DNA of 38,901 bases, taken from contig JAJQDE010000059.1 in NCBI GenBank assembly GCA_021202335.1, positions 1 to 38,901 of the forward strand, written 5' to 3'. Every line of letters starts with the position of its first letter. Position 1 is the stretch's first letter. Shown here in pieces: positions 15,033-23,783 of this stretch. The DNA comes from Lachnospiraceae bacterium. GTDB lineage: Bacteria > Bacillota > Clostridia > Lachnospirales > Lachnospiraceae. Both the position numbers and the translations under genes were made by a program. The notes under the pieces were generated by a model. It did not search any database. It had not been told where the DNA came from and was given only the letters and a program-made list of their open reading frames with translations.

Positions 15033-15755
15033 GTGAATTTTCATATCATGACGCTGTTTCCCGAAATGGTTTTGGGAGGGCTTTGCACGAGCATTATCGG
15101 CAGGGCGCAGGAGCGGGGCTGCATCGCAGTCAATGCCGTAAATATCCGCGATTATACGGCGGACAGGCACAGGAAGGTTGACGATTACACCTACGGCGGC
15201 GGCGCGGGAATGTTGATGCAGGCACAGCCCGTTTATGACTGCTGGAAAGCGGTTGATGAGGAAATCAAAGGCCGGCGGGGCGATGACGTGTCAGCGCGCG
15301 TGGTGTATGTGACGCCGCAGGGCGAGGTCTTTAATCAAAAAAAGGCAGTTGAGCTTTCCAAGGAGGAGGATTTGATTTTTCTGTGCGGTCATTATGAGGG
15401 AATTGATGAGCGCGTTTTGGAGGAAGTGGTCACGGATTACATTTCCATAGGCGATTATGTGCTCACGGGAGGCGAGCTGGCAGCCATGGTTATCATTGAC
15501 GCGGTTGCAAGGCTTGTTCCGGGCGTACTCAATAATGACGAATCGGCGCAGTCGGAGTCGCACGCAAGCGGTCTTTTGGAATATCCGCAGTATTCGCGCC
15601 CGGAAATCTGGCACGGAAAAAGGGTGCCGGAGGTGCTCCTGAGCGGGCATCATGCCAATATTGAAAAATGGCGATTGGAGCAGTCCCTTGAGCGGACGAG
15701 GCGGCGGCGTCCCGATATGTACGGAGAATATATGCGGGTCGGCGAAAAACGGTAA
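15033..15755 (+). CDS. trmD: tRNA (guanine-37-N1)-methyltransferase TrmD
   Basis: 240 residues. GTG start 8 bases after AGGAGG gives [12 protein letters not shown], the standard family opening. The SPOUT knot is visible: [17 protein letters not shown], then [13 protein letters not shown], and [25 protein letters not shown]. It methylates G37 of tRNAs reading CUN, CCN and CGG and prevents frameshifting. It lies between rimM and rplS, as in most bacteria. Confidence 0.97.
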   Translation: MNFHIMTLFPEMVLGGLCTSIIGRAQERGCIAVNAVNIRDYTADRHRKVDDYTYGGGAGMLMQAQPVYDCWKAVDEEIKGRRGDDVSARVVYVTPQGEVFNQKKAVELSKEEDLIFLCGHYEGIDERVLEEVVTDYISIGDYVLTGGELAAMVIIDAVARLVPGVLNNDESAQSESHASGLLEYPQYSRPEIWHGKRVPEVLLSGHHANIEKWRLEQSLERTRRRRPDMYGEYMRVGEKR

Positions 15756-15772
15756 TAAAAAGCACAAAACAC

Positions 15773-15905
15773 TTGCAATACCGTATGTTTTGTGATAAAT
15801 TATTAATGTTGCGAATATAGAGATGGTCCTCTGATACATGCTGCCGGCTTTTTTTGGGCAGTTGTGGCGAATGAGCATTAAAGGTATTAAGAACATCGAA
15901 ATCAT
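15773..15905 (+). promoter_or_regulatory. rplS: promoter and possible L19 leader before rplS
   Basis: TTGCAA (15773-15778), 17 bases, TAAATT (15796-15801) is a moderate promoter. The 100-base leader after it contains a CTGCC...GGGCAG hairpin with a T loop (about 15840-15861) and GGCGAATGAGCA. Firmicutes rplS often has an autoregulatory leader (L19 leader family); the match is from memory and should be tested with a covariance model. Confidence 0.45.
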
Positions 15906-15920
15906 AAGGAGGCAAATATC

Positions 15921-16268
15921 ATGAACGAAATTATTAGAGAAATTGAGCAGGAGCAGTTAAAGGAGCATGTTGATGACTTCAGAGTCGGCGATACCGTAAG
16001 GGTACACGGCAAAATCACTGAGGGAAACCGCGAGAGAATACAGGTATTTGAAGGTACCGTATTGAAGATTCAGGGCGGCAGCAACAGGCAGACCTTTACG
16101 GTAAGGAAGCTCTCTAACGGTGTTGGCGTGGAAAAGACATGGCCTATTCACTCACCTAACGTTGTAAAGGTTGAGGTTGTAAGACGCGGTAAGGTAAGAC
16201 GTGCAAAGCTTTACTATTTAAGAGACCGTGTCGGAAAGAAGGCAAAGGTTAAGGAGTTAGTGAAATAA
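15921..16268 (+). CDS. rplS: 50S ribosomal protein L19
   Basis: 115 residues, usual size. [29 protein letters not shown] and [13 protein letters not shown]...[16 protein letters not shown] are L19 hallmarks. L19 sits at the interface of the two subunits. Start follows AAGGAGG. Preceded by its own promoter and leader and followed by a terminator. Confidence 0.97.
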   Translation: MNEIIREIEQEQLKEHVDDFRVGDTVRVHGKITEGNRERIQVFEGTVLKIQGGSNRQTFTVRKLSNGVGVEKTWPIHSPNVVKVEVVRRGKVRRAKLYYLRDRVGKKAKVKELVK

Positions 16269-16288
16269 TAATTTATTCGGTTCATATG

Positions 16289-16316
16289 ACGGAGCTTGGC
16301 AACAGGCTCCGTTTTT
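16289..16316 (+). terminator. intrinsic terminator after rplS
   Basis: ACGGAGC (16289-16295) pairs with GCTCCGT (16306-16312), extended by a TTG/CAG pairing near the loop, then a run of five T. Confidence 0.85.
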
Positions 16317-16363
16317 ACAAATAGGGGCTTGAGCGTTCCGGACGCTTTGGAATGGGGATTGAT

Positions 16364-16945
16364 ATGTCCAAAAAGAAGGGCTTGACATTTTATCAGAAAA
16401 AGAAAAAACTGAATGTTGTAATTTTGAAGGAGATTATCGGCTGGATATTTTGGATTTTTGCGTCCATGCTTTTGGCTGTGGTGACGATATTCTGCGTAGG
16501 AATGAAAACAAGCGTCATAGGTTCATCGATGGAGCCGGGGCTTTATAACGGTCAGGGAATTTTCCTGAACAGGGTTATCTATAAGGTTTCGTCCCCAAAG
16601 GCGGGCGACGTGGTGGTGTTTTTGCCGAACGGCAATGAAAAGTCGCACTACTATGTAAAGCGCGTGGTGGGTGTCCCGGGCGATACGCTCTACATAAAAA
16701 ACGGCGTTTTGTATGTGAATAAAGAAACGGTGGAGGAATATTTCAATGATAAAATAGCTGAGCCGGGTACTTTGGAAAATGAGGTAACGCTTGGAGAAAA
16801 TGAATATTTTGTGATTGGCGACAACTGTAACAATAGTGAGGACAGCCGTTCGGCAAATATCGGTACGGTCAAAAAGGAATATATCATTGGGAAGGCATGG
16901 TTTAAAATGGCATCCGGCGACAGTGATATTGGTTTTGTGGAATAG
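16364..16945 (+). CDS. lepB: signal peptidase I (first copy)
   Basis: 193 residues from ATG at 16364, which follows GGGG at 7 bases; an ATG four codons earlier overlaps that site. One N-terminal membrane segment (GWIFWIFASMLLAVVTIFCVG) then the S26 serine protease fold: nucleophile in GSSMEPG, general base Lys in YYVKRVVGVPGD, and the GDNCNNSEDSR box. It cleaves signal peptides outside the membrane. It has a second copy at 17813 with rbgA between them. Confidence 0.93.
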   Translation: MSKKKGLTFYQKKKKLNVVILKEIIGWIFWIFASMLLAVVTIFCVGMKTSVIGSSMEPGLYNGQGIFLNRVIYKVSSPKAGDVVVFLPNGNEKSHYYVKRVVGVPGDTLYIKNGVLYVNKETVEEYFNDKIAEPGTLENEVTLGENEYFVIGDNCNNSEDSRSANIGTVKKEYIIGKAWFKMASGDSDIGFVE

Positions 16946-16962
16946 GAGTTTGGAAGAAGATT

Positions 16963-17811
16963 ATGGCAAATTATCAGTGGTATCCGGGTCATATGACCAA
17001 GGCAAAGAGAATGATGCAGGAAAATATCAAGCTGATAGACCTTGTAATTGAGCTTGTGGATGCGCGCGTGCCGCTAAGCAGCCGCAATCCTGATATTGAT
17101 GAGCTTGGGAGGAATAAGTCAAGGATTATCCTGTTAAATAAATCCGATCTTGCGGATTCGGCAAAAAACAAGCTGTGGATGGAGTATTTTTCGCAGAAGG
17201 GCTTTCATGTCCTTGAGGTAAATTCAAAGACGGGCGCGGGTGTGAGGTCGATTCAGGGTGTGGTGCAGAAGGCGTGTAAGGAAAAATTCGAGCGTGACAG
17301 AAAACGCGGAATTTTAAACCGCCCCGTGCGCGCGATGGTGGTCGGCATACCAAACGTCGGCAAATCCACCTTTATCAATTCCCTTGCGGGAAAGGCATGC
17401 ACAAAGACCGGCAACAGACCGGGCGTCACAAAGGGAAAGCAATGGATAAGATTAAACAAAAGCCTTGAGCTTTTGGACACGCCGGGAATCCTGTGGCCGA
17501 AATTTGACGATCAGACCGTGGGGCACCGTCTTGCGATGATTGGTTCAATGAACGATGAGGTTGTACATTTGGATGAGCTTGCCTGTGAGCTGGTCGGATT
17601 TTTGTGTGTGGAATATCCCGGAATGCTTGAAAAAAGGTATGATATTGAAATTCCGGAGGGGCAGAAGCCTTATGAAATTATAAAATCTGTGTGTATCAGT
17701 AAAAAGTGCTTTCTAAAAGGGGAAGAACTTGATATAATGAAAATATCGGCAATGATTGTTGATGATTTCCGAGCCGGACGAATAGGAAAAATTACATTGG
17801 AGATGCCATAA
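16963..17811 (+). CDS. rbgA: ribosome biogenesis GTPase RbgA (YlqF)
   Basis: 282 residues with circularly permuted GTPase motifs: G4 NKSD at 59-62, then G1 GIPNVGKS at 128-135, then G3 DTPG at 172-175. The opening WYPGHMTKAKRMM is the RbgA signature. RbgA drives a late step of 50S assembly. Position between signal peptidase and rnhB is the Firmicutes arrangement. Confidence 0.96.
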   Translation: MANYQWYPGHMTKAKRMMQENIKLIDLVIELVDARVPLSSRNPDIDELGRNKSRIILLNKSDLADSAKNKLWMEYFSQKGFHVLEVNSKTGAGVRSIQGVVQKACKEKFERDRKRGILNRPVRAMVVGIPNVGKSTFINSLAGKACTKTGNRPGVTKGKQWIRLNKSLELLDTPGILWPKFDDQTVGHRLAMIGSMNDEVVHLDELACELVGFLCVEYPGMLEKRYDIEIPEGQKPYEIIKSVCISKKCFLKGEELDIMKISAMIVDDFRAGRIGKITLEMP

Positions 17812-17812
17812 A

Positions 17813-18373
17813 ATGGAAAAAGGGGAAATAAAGGTTAGAAGCATATTGAAGGAGATTTTGAGCACAAGCATCTATCTGCTTTTGGTGCTGTGTGCAGCGT
17901 ATTTGATTGTAACTTATGTGGGACAGCGCACGCAGGTCAGCGGGAGCAGCATGGAAGATACCTTAAGCGATGCGGACCATCTGCTGGTGGATAAAATATC
18001 GTACCGTTTCCGTGACCCGGAGCGGTTTGACATCATTGTGTTTCCGTTTCAGTACGATGAGGACACCTATTACATAAAGCGGATTATCGGTATGCGGGGC
18101 GAAACCGTGCAGATTGATGAGGACGGGAATATTTATATTGACGGTGAAATTTTGGAGGAGGACTATGGAAAAGAGGGTATCCAAAATCCCGGAAGGGCAA
18201 GCGAACCGATTGTGCTCGGCGATGACGAATATTTTGTCATGGGAGATAACAGGAATAACAGCTCGGACAGCAGGGATCCGTCAGTAGGGAATATCCACAG
18301 GAATGATATTATCGGAAGAGCGTTTATCAGGATTTGGCCTCTGTCGAAATTTGGAATTTTAAAGCATCAATAA
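17813..18373 (+). CDS. lepB: signal peptidase I (second copy)
   Basis: 186 residues. One N-terminal membrane segment (ILSTSIYLLLVLCAAYLIVTYV), nucleophile in SGSSMEDTL, Lys in YYIKRIIGMRGE, and GDNRNNSSDSRDP box. Starts 1 base after the rbgA stop, so likely coupled to it. Two nearby signal peptidases are common in Firmicutes and may differ in substrate preference. Confidence 0.93.
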   Translation: MEKGEIKVRSILKEILSTSIYLLLVLCAAYLIVTYVGQRTQVSGSSMEDTLSDADHLLVDKISYRFRDPERFDIIVFPFQYDEDTYYIKRIIGMRGETVQIDEDGNIYIDGEILEEDYGKEGIQNPGRASEPIVLGDDEYFVMGDNRNNSSDSRDPSVGNIHRNDIIGRAFIRIWPLSKFGILKHQ

Positions 18374-18423
18374 CACAGGTACGCTTCGCAATCTTTTATG
18401 AGAGAAACAGGAATGTGATAGTT

Positions 18424-19182
18424 ATGGGAAAAAGCATCAGCGATATCAAAAAAGAATTGGTGGCAGCGCGCGCAAGTGAGCTGCCTGTTTTTGTGATGAA
18501 GTACGAAAATGACCCCAGGAGCGGCGTAAGGGCAATGGCTGCGAAGGCAAAAAAAAGCATGGAGGCTCTTGAGCGGGAAAAGCAGCGAATTGAGGTTATG
18601 AAGCAGTATGAGCGTGAATACGCGTCATGCGGATATATATGCGGTATTGACGAAGTGGGAAGGGGACCGTTGGCAGGTCCGGTGATGGCATGCGCGGTGA
18701 TTTTGCCCGCTGATTGTAATATCCTTTATCTGAACGACTCCAAGCAGCTAAGCCCTAAAAGGCGTGAGGAGCTTTATGAAATCATTATGCGGGAGGCTGT
18801 TTCGGTAGGGATTGGCAGCGCGTCGAATGAGCGCATTGATGAAATCAATATTTTACAGGCAACATATGAAGCGATGCGGGAGGCTGTAAGCAAACTGACG
18901 GTAAAACCCGATATACTTTTAAATGATGCGGTAACGATACCGATGGTGGATATCAGGCAGGTACCCATTATAAAGGGGGACGCCAAAAGCGTTTCCATCG
19001 CGGCGGCAAGCATTGTGGCAAAGGTGACGCGGGACAGGCTGATGGTTGAGTATGACAGCGTATATCCGGAATATCGGTTCGCGGATAATAAAGGCTATGG
19101 TTCGGCTGCGCATATTGAGGCATTAAAAAAATACGGACCTTCGCCGATACACAGGAAAAGCTTTATCGGAAATTTTCTTTAG
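18424..19182 (+). CDS. rnhB: ribonuclease HII
   Basis: 252 residues. The start at 18424 gives the usual Firmicutes N-terminal extension (about 75 residues with a helical ISDIKKELVAA). The catalytic part begins CGIDEVGRGPLAGPV, with the DE acid pair, then LNDSKQLSPKRREELY and KGDAKSVSIAAASIVAKVTRD. It removes RNA from RNA/DNA hybrids and single ribonucleotides. The ribosome binding site (AGGAATGTGA) is weak. Confidence 0.94.
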   Translation: MGKSISDIKKELVAARASELPVFVMKYENDPRSGVRAMAAKAKKSMEALEREKQRIEVMKQYEREYASCGYICGIDEVGRGPLAGPVMACAVILPADCNILYLNDSKQLSPKRREELYEIIMREAVSVGIGSASNERIDEINILQATYEAMREAVSKLTVKPDILLNDAVTIPMVDIRQVPIIKGDAKSVSIAAASIVAKVTRDRLMVEYDSVYPEYRFADNKGYGSAAHIEALKKYGPSPIHRKSFIGNFL

Positions 19183-19207
19183 GCTTTGGACAAATGGAGG
19201 ATATCAG

Positions 19208-21175
19208 ATGAGCGGCTTTTTATCGGGCTTTTCACAAAATTATACGGGCGGCGTACAGGCAGGCTCAGGCTACGGGGGAAAGCTCTCGGGAGCGGGCGGA
19301 GCGTCAGGCATGCCGGGCACGGGAGGCGGCAGGGAGGTTGACGTGACGCAGCTTAAAGAGGGCGATACCTTTCAGGGGCAGATTGCTTCCGTGAATGGTG
19401 AGGATGTGCAGATACAGCTGACAAACGGTCAATTTATGCTTGCGAAGCTGGCGCGCGACGTTCAAGTGGCAATTGGTCAGACGATGACTTTGCAGGTGCA
19501 GTCAAATAAGGATAATCATGTGGTGCTGAAGCCCGTTTATGACGGTAATGCGCAGATGATGAGAGTGGGCGAGGCGGCGCTTCGCGCGGCAGGAATGGCT
19601 GTGAACGGGAAAAATCTTAATTTAGTGTCAAGCCTGCTTGAAAACGGAATGTCGATTGACAAGAATACCCTTACGGCTTACAATCGCATGTCCATTCAAA
19701 ATCCGCAGGTGGAAATGTCGGATATGGTGCGACTTGCGAAGCTGCATTTGCCGGTGACGGAGGAAAACGTAAGGCAGCTTCAAAGCTATCAGGGCATGGA
19801 GCATAAGATATTGGACGGAATTGCCGATGCGGCGGATGAGCTGGCAAAAACTTATGAGAGCATTGCGGGTCAGGGCGAACAGGCGGGCAGCTTGCTTACA
19901 GCCGGAGATAAATTCATGGCTCAGGTGCTTACCGTCTTGAGCGGCGAAAGCGATGGGGCTGCGGAAGCGGAAGCTGCGCCTTTGGAGCAGCCGCAGGTAC
20001 AGGAAAACGCTCAGGCTTTGACGCAGACCGAAAACGGCGAAACCGTTGAAAATATGCAAAACGGCAAAAGCAGTGAGGCGGACGCGGCGGCAATAAACCT
20101 GTCGTCAAATGAAACGGAAACGGCGGGTATAAAAACGGCGCATGAAACATTGCCCAAAAGTGATGCGCAGGTGAAAGAAAGCGCGGATAATCATATAGGG
20201 AACGAAGCGGAAAATACCACGCAAAATATTGCTCGGAATATCACGCAAAATACCGCTTCCGTAAAGACGGAGCAGGCGGTTTGGACGAATCGGGAAGCAG
20301 GTATGGCAGAGGAAAAAGCCGAAGCGGGGACATCTCCTGCGCCGGAACAGACGCAGGAGGGGCAGCTTAAGGAGCTTGTCGGTCAATTGAGGGGAGAAGC
20401 CCTCGAAAATGTGCCGGATAAGGTGATTGAATATTTAAACGGTAAAAACGCGGATGTAAAAGATGTAAGGCAGCTTTTATTTGAAACCGATATCGGGAAA
20501 AGCCTGACGCCGGAGCAGAGGGACAAAATTTTCCGCTCGGAGCCTTTTAAAGCCTTGCTGAAGGACGGTCTGCAAAAGCAGTGGACAATCACACCGGAGG
20601 AGATTTCAAAGGAGGGCAGGGTTGAAGATCTTTATCAGCGGATCATGAGGGAAGCGGGACAGCTTTCAAAGCTGATAAATGAGGCGCTCGGGTCAAATGC
20701 CGGCGCTGCAGCGCCGCAGGCTAAGGCGATGGGAAACATTACCGAAAACGTGGAATTTATAAATCAGATTAATCAGATGTTTACCTATGTGCAGCTTCCG
20801 ATAAGGTTTGGCGATTCGCAGGCGCACGGCGATTTATACGTGTACACAAATAAAAGGAATTTGGCGCACAGGGACGGAATGCTTACGGCTTTTTTGCATC
20901 TTGACATGGACAATTTGGGCTCGCTTGACGTAAGCATTGCGCTGCAGACGGAAAAAAATCAGGTGACGACTAAATTTTATATTGATGATGACTCCATATC
21001 GCTTGTGCAGGAGCACATCGGCGAGCTTAGCGCTCTGCTTGAAAAGAGGGGATATAACAGTAAAAATATTGTGTTGGAAAAAGAGGAGGATAAGACCGTG
21101 CTTGAGCATATCGAGGAGCAGGTGGCTGCCGGAAACACGGTGCTTGGCTATCGAACCTTTGACACGAGGGCATAG
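19208..21175 (+). CDS. FliK-like flagellar hook-length control domain protein (YlqG-like)
   Basis: 655 residues. Gly-rich N-terminus, a small barrel-like domain (LKEGDTFQGQIASVNGEDVQIQL, about 50-105), a long variable Glu/Ala/Gln/Asn-rich middle (about 230-390), and a C-terminal domain with the FliK hook-length pattern (YVQLPIRFGDSQAHGDLYVY, then LHLDMDNLGSLDVSIAL). Start follows GGAGG. In Bacillus, rnhB is likewise followed by the FliK-like ylqG and the FlhB-tail gene ylqH; no FlhB-like gene is found here. No other flagellar gene is in the window. Role is uncertain; it may serve in export or be a non-flagellar relative. Confidence 0.7.
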   Translation: MSGFLSGFSQNYTGGVQAGSGYGGKLSGAGGASGMPGTGGGREVDVTQLKEGDTFQGQIASVNGEDVQIQLTNGQFMLAKLARDVQVAIGQTMTLQVQSNKDNHVVLKPVYDGNAQMMRVGEAALRAAGMAVNGKNLNLVSSLLENGMSIDKNTLTAYNRMSIQNPQVEMSDMVRLAKLHLPVTEENVRQLQSYQGMEHKILDGIADAADELAKTYESIAGQGEQAGSLLTAGDKFMAQVLTVLSGESDGAAEAEAAPLEQPQVQENAQALTQTENGETVENMQNGKSSEADAAAINLSSNETETAGIKTAHETLPKSDAQVKESADNHIGNEAENTTQNIARNITQNTASVKTEQAVWTNREAGMAEEKAEAGTSPAPEQTQEGQLKELVGQLRGEALENVPDKVIEYLNGKNADVKDVRQLLFETDIGKSLTPEQRDKIFRSEPFKALLKDGLQKQWTITPEEISKEGRVEDLYQRIMREAGQLSKLINEALGSNAGAAAPQAKAMGNITENVEFINQINQMFTYVQLPIRFGDSQAHGDLYVYTNKRNLAHRDGMLTAFLHLDMDNLGSLDVSIALQTEKNQVTTKFYIDDDSISLVQEHIGELSALLEKRGYNSKNIVLEKEEDKTVLEHIEEQVAAGNTVLGYRTFDTRA

Positions 21176-21243
21176 TGGGGATTTGAACGTATTGGCTGCA
21201 ATTTTGCATGAGAAATCAAAAGTTTTTGGAAAATATAAGTATA

Positions 21244-21273
21244 TTGGCAGCCGAAAAAAGTTAAAATTAAGAT
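21244..21273 (+). promoter_or_regulatory. possible promoter before the SDR gene
   Basis: TTGGCA (21244-21249), 18 bases, TAAGAT (21268-21273). Moderate match; it lies in the 225-base gap after the FliK-like gene. Confidence 0.35.
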
Positions 21274-21302
21274 AATGAGTAAGAACAAGTGTGGAGGAAA
21301 GA

Positions 21303-21392
21303 GTGAAAAATAAATTTTTTACTCGGCAAGTTTGTGACTGCGCGTTGCTTGCACAAACATTGCGTTATGCGCAAAGAGCAGCGCAGAAATGA
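21303..21392 (+). CDS. 29-residue leader open frame before the SDR gene
   Basis: GTG start preceded by GGAGGAAAGA, a strong ribosome binding site; it ends 8 bases before the SDR start. The second half is encoded in the 45-bp repeat 21349-21393, also found at 30106-30150, where the same frame ends another short leader. Both peptides end AQTLxYAQxAxQK. It may be a leader peptide that couples translation to the next gene, or only an open stretch in a repeat. Confidence 0.35.
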   Translation: MKNKFFTRQVCDCALLAQTLRYAQRAAQK

Positions 21393-21393
21393 G
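21349..21393 (+). repeat. 45-bp dispersed leader repeat, copy A
   Basis: TTGCACAAACATTGC...GCGCAGAAATGAG, 41 of 45 positions shared with 30106-30150. CTGCGC upstream (21338-21343) can pair with GCGCAG at 21381-21386, and TTGCG/CGCAA pair inside, so it can fold as a hairpin. Its end, GAAATGAGG, serves as the ribosome binding site of the SDR gene. Confidence 0.7.
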
Positions 21394-21400
21394 GAAAACT

Positions 21401-22162
21401 ATGAATATTATTGTTATTACGGGAGCATCGTCGGGAATGGGCGTGGAATTTGCTTTACAGCTTGACAATATTTTTGACAGCGTGGACGAAATCTGGCTTA
21501 TTGCCCGCAGAAAAGAGGCAATGCTTGAGGTGGCTCAATATATGGAGCACACTACAAGGGTGCTTGATATGGATTTGACTGACGACGCGCAGATGGAACG
21601 TTTCCATCAACTGCTGCGTAAGGAAAAGCCGGTTATCCGTATGCTGGTAAACTGCGCGGGGTATGGAGTGATGGGCGATTTTTCCGAGGGAAAGTGCAGC
21701 GAGCTTTTGGGAATGGTGGATTTGAACTGCCGCGCGCTTACGAAAATGACGCATATGTGTATTCCTTACATGAAGAAAAACAGCCGTATCATACAGCTTG
21801 CATCCAGCGCCGCTTTTCTGCCGCAGCCCGATTTTGCGGTATACGCCGCAACGAAATCCTATGTTTACAGCTTTTCAAGGGCGCTTTCAAGGGAGCTTGC
21901 GCCCAGGAAAATCTATGTGACCGCAGTGTGCCCCGGTCCCGTGGACACTCCGTTTTTCAATATTGCGGAAAAAAACGGCAGTACCCTTGCGGTCAAAAAG
22001 CTTTCTCTTGCCAAGGCGGATAAGGTTGTGCGGCAGGCAATTGCCGATTCATATAAAAAGAGAGAACGCTCCGTATACGGCGGACTGATAAAGGGCTTTG
22101 AGCTGCTTGCAAAAATTATTCCGCACAGTGCAATTTTAAGAATTATGAAGTACATGAAATAA
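21401..22162 (+). CDS. short-chain dehydrogenase/reductase (SDR)
   Basis: 253 residues from ATG at 21401 (6-7 bases after GAGG; an ATG four codons earlier overlaps that site). Classic SDR: cofactor loop TGASSGMG near residue 7, NCAGYG, catalytic Ser in LASSAA, and YAATK (Tyr-x-x-x-Lys). PGPVDTPFF follows, as in typical classical SDRs. NADPH is likely, but the substrate cannot be read from the sequence. A C-terminal hydrophobic helix may touch the membrane, as in DltE-like relatives. Confidence 0.88.
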   Translation: MNIIVITGASSGMGVEFALQLDNIFDSVDEIWLIARRKEAMLEVAQYMEHTTRVLDMDLTDDAQMERFHQLLRKEKPVIRMLVNCAGYGVMGDFSEGKCSELLGMVDLNCRALTKMTHMCIPYMKKNSRIIQLASSAAFLPQPDFAVYAATKSYVYSFSRALSRELAPRKIYVTAVCPGPVDTPFFNIAEKNGSTLAVKKLSLAKADKVVRQAIADSYKKRERSVYGGLIKGFELLAKIIPHSAILRIMKYMK

Positions 22163-22180
22163 GATAAACGGAGGATTGAG

Positions 22181-22747
22181 ATGACCGGACAAAAGCCAAA
22201 AAAAGGAGAATACCGTTATCCCGAGTATGAGAGGAAGCGCGTGATTATCCGAACATTTATATACTTTGCTGCCTCGCTTGCAGTATTTCTTCTTGGATAT
22301 ATTTCCACGGGAACGCGTGAAAATCTGCTTACCATAGTCGCAGTGCTGGGGCTTTTGCCTTCAAGCAAGAGCCTTGTTTCGGTAATCATGTACCTGCGTA
22401 TTCCTAAATTTTCGCCCGGCATATATGATGAAATCGCAAAGCATGCGGGAACGGTCCGCGTACTGTACAGCATGTATCTGACCTCTTATAAGCTGAACTT
22501 CCCGATAAACTGTTTTGCCGTGCGCGGCGGTAATCTCATCGGATTTACGGAATTTGCTTCATGCGATGCGGATGCCTGTGAGAAGCATATCAGGGACATT
22601 CTTAACCAAAATTCCATCAATGGCGTCACTTTGAAGATTTTCAGGGAGCGGCACAGATTTACCGACAGGCTTTTGCAGCTTGAGGCGCTTGAAGCAGATG
22701 GAAAGGAGAAAGAAATCCTTACGCTGCTGGGCGAGATATCGCTTTAG
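22181..22747 (+). CDS. conserved protein with two membrane segments, function unknown
   Basis: 188 residues. A basic N-terminus (KPKKGEYRYPEYERKR) is followed by two close membrane segments (about residues 24-41 and 48-68), giving a hairpin in the membrane, and a soluble domain of 110 residues with a strand-rich centre (INCFAVRGGNLIGFTEFASCDADACEKHI) and a helical end. Start follows GGAGG. It ends 34 bases before the pseudouridine synthase and is probably in its operon. I do not recognise the family. Confidence 0.75.
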   Translation: MTGQKPKKGEYRYPEYERKRVIIRTFIYFAASLAVFLLGYISTGTRENLLTIVAVLGLLPSSKSLVSVIMYLRIPKFSPGIYDEIAKHAGTVRVLYSMYLTSYKLNFPINCFAVRGGNLIGFTEFASCDADACEKHIRDILNQNSINGVTLKIFRERHRFTDRLLQLEALEADGKEKEILTLLGEISL

Positions 22748-22781
22748 GGCTATTGATTTTTCTTTGCGGAGGGAAACACTG

Positions 22782-23783
22782 ATGATATTGCTTCAGATAA
22801 CAAAAGCGGACGCGGACCAGCGCCTTGATAAGTATTTAAAACGCAGGCTGCACAGCGCGCCGTCAGGGTTTATTTACAAGATGCTCAGGAAAAAGAACAT
22901 CAGGCTTAACGGTATGAGGGCGTCGGGGAGCGAGCTGCTTCGGGAGAAGGACGAGGTAAAGCTTTTTATCTCCGATGAAACCTATGATAAATTCAGCAAA
23001 AGCGCCTCGTCTGAGGAAGCCGTGGATATCGCTTCTTATCAAAAGGCTTACCGTCAGATAGGGAAAATTGAAATTGTTTTTGAAAATGAGCATATCCTGA
23101 TATTAAATAAGCCTTCGGGAATACTTTCGCAAAAGGCTGCGCCCGGAGATTTGAGCGCGAATGAATGGCTTATCGGCTACCTTTTGGAAACGGGCTTTGT
23201 GTCGGAAGACACGCTTCCTGAGTTTAAGCCCTCCGTCTGCAACCGCTTGGACAGGAATACATCGGGGCTTTTGGCGTGCGGAAAGACACTTCCCGGAAGC
23301 CGATATCTAAGCGGTATCATAAAGGATAAATCGCTTGAGAAATATTATTACGCCTTGGTAGCGGGGAATGTCCTGATTGACCGGCGCGTGAGCGGCTGGC
23401 TGTGCAAAAATACAAAGACCAATAAGGCTGTGATATATCAAAAGGCGTCGGAGGTTCCGGCATCCCTAAAGGAAAAAGCCCAATACACGGACACCGCGTT
23501 TAAAACCGTAAAAACAACGGCGGCAGGTAACGCTACACTTTTGGAGGCGCGGCTTTTTACGGGAAAAACGCATCAGATACGGGCGCAGCTTAGCGCTATG
23601 GGTTATCCGATTATCGGAGATGTGAAATACGGAGGTGACACAAGCGTCAGAAGTCAGCTTTTACACGCGTACAAGCTTGTGTTTCCCAAAACCGGTGAGC
23701 AGGAATTTTCCGATATTTCGGGGATGACGCTTACCTGCGGGCTGCCTCGGACCTTTGAACGGATTATGGGAGAACGGTTTTAA
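22782..23783 (+). CDS. RluA-family pseudouridine synthase
   Basis: 333 residues from ATG at 22782, 8 bases after GGAGGG. An S4 RNA-binding domain (residues 5-70, DQRLDKYLKRRL...FIYKMLRKKNIRLNG) precedes the catalytic domain with VCNRLDRNTSGLLACGK (catalytic Asp in RLDRNTSG), LEKYYYALV and LFTGKTHQIRAQLSAMGYPIIGD. It makes pseudouridine in 23S rRNA or tRNA; RluC/RluD-type target is likely. Its stop overlaps the recU start (TAATG). Confidence 0.92.
   Translation: MILLQITKADADQRLDKYLKRRLHSAPSGFIYKMLRKKNIRLNGMRASGSELLREKDEVKLFISDETYDKFSKSASSEEAVDIASYQKAYRQIGKIEIVFENEHILILNKPSGILSQKAAPGDLSANEWLIGYLLETGFVSEDTLPEFKPSVCNRLDRNTSGLLACGKTLPGSRYLSGIIKDKSLEKYYYALVAGNVLIDRRVSGWLCKNTKTNKAVIYQKASEVPASLKEKAQYTDTAFKTVKTTAAGNATLLEARLFTGKTHQIRAQLSAMGYPIIGDVKYGGDTSVRSQLLHAYKLVFPKTGEQEFSDISGMTLTCGLPRTFERIMGERF

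Noticed and set aside
15291-15905. Minus-strand open frame of 204 codons opposite trmD
   Set aside because: Shadow of TrmD coding; no family features.
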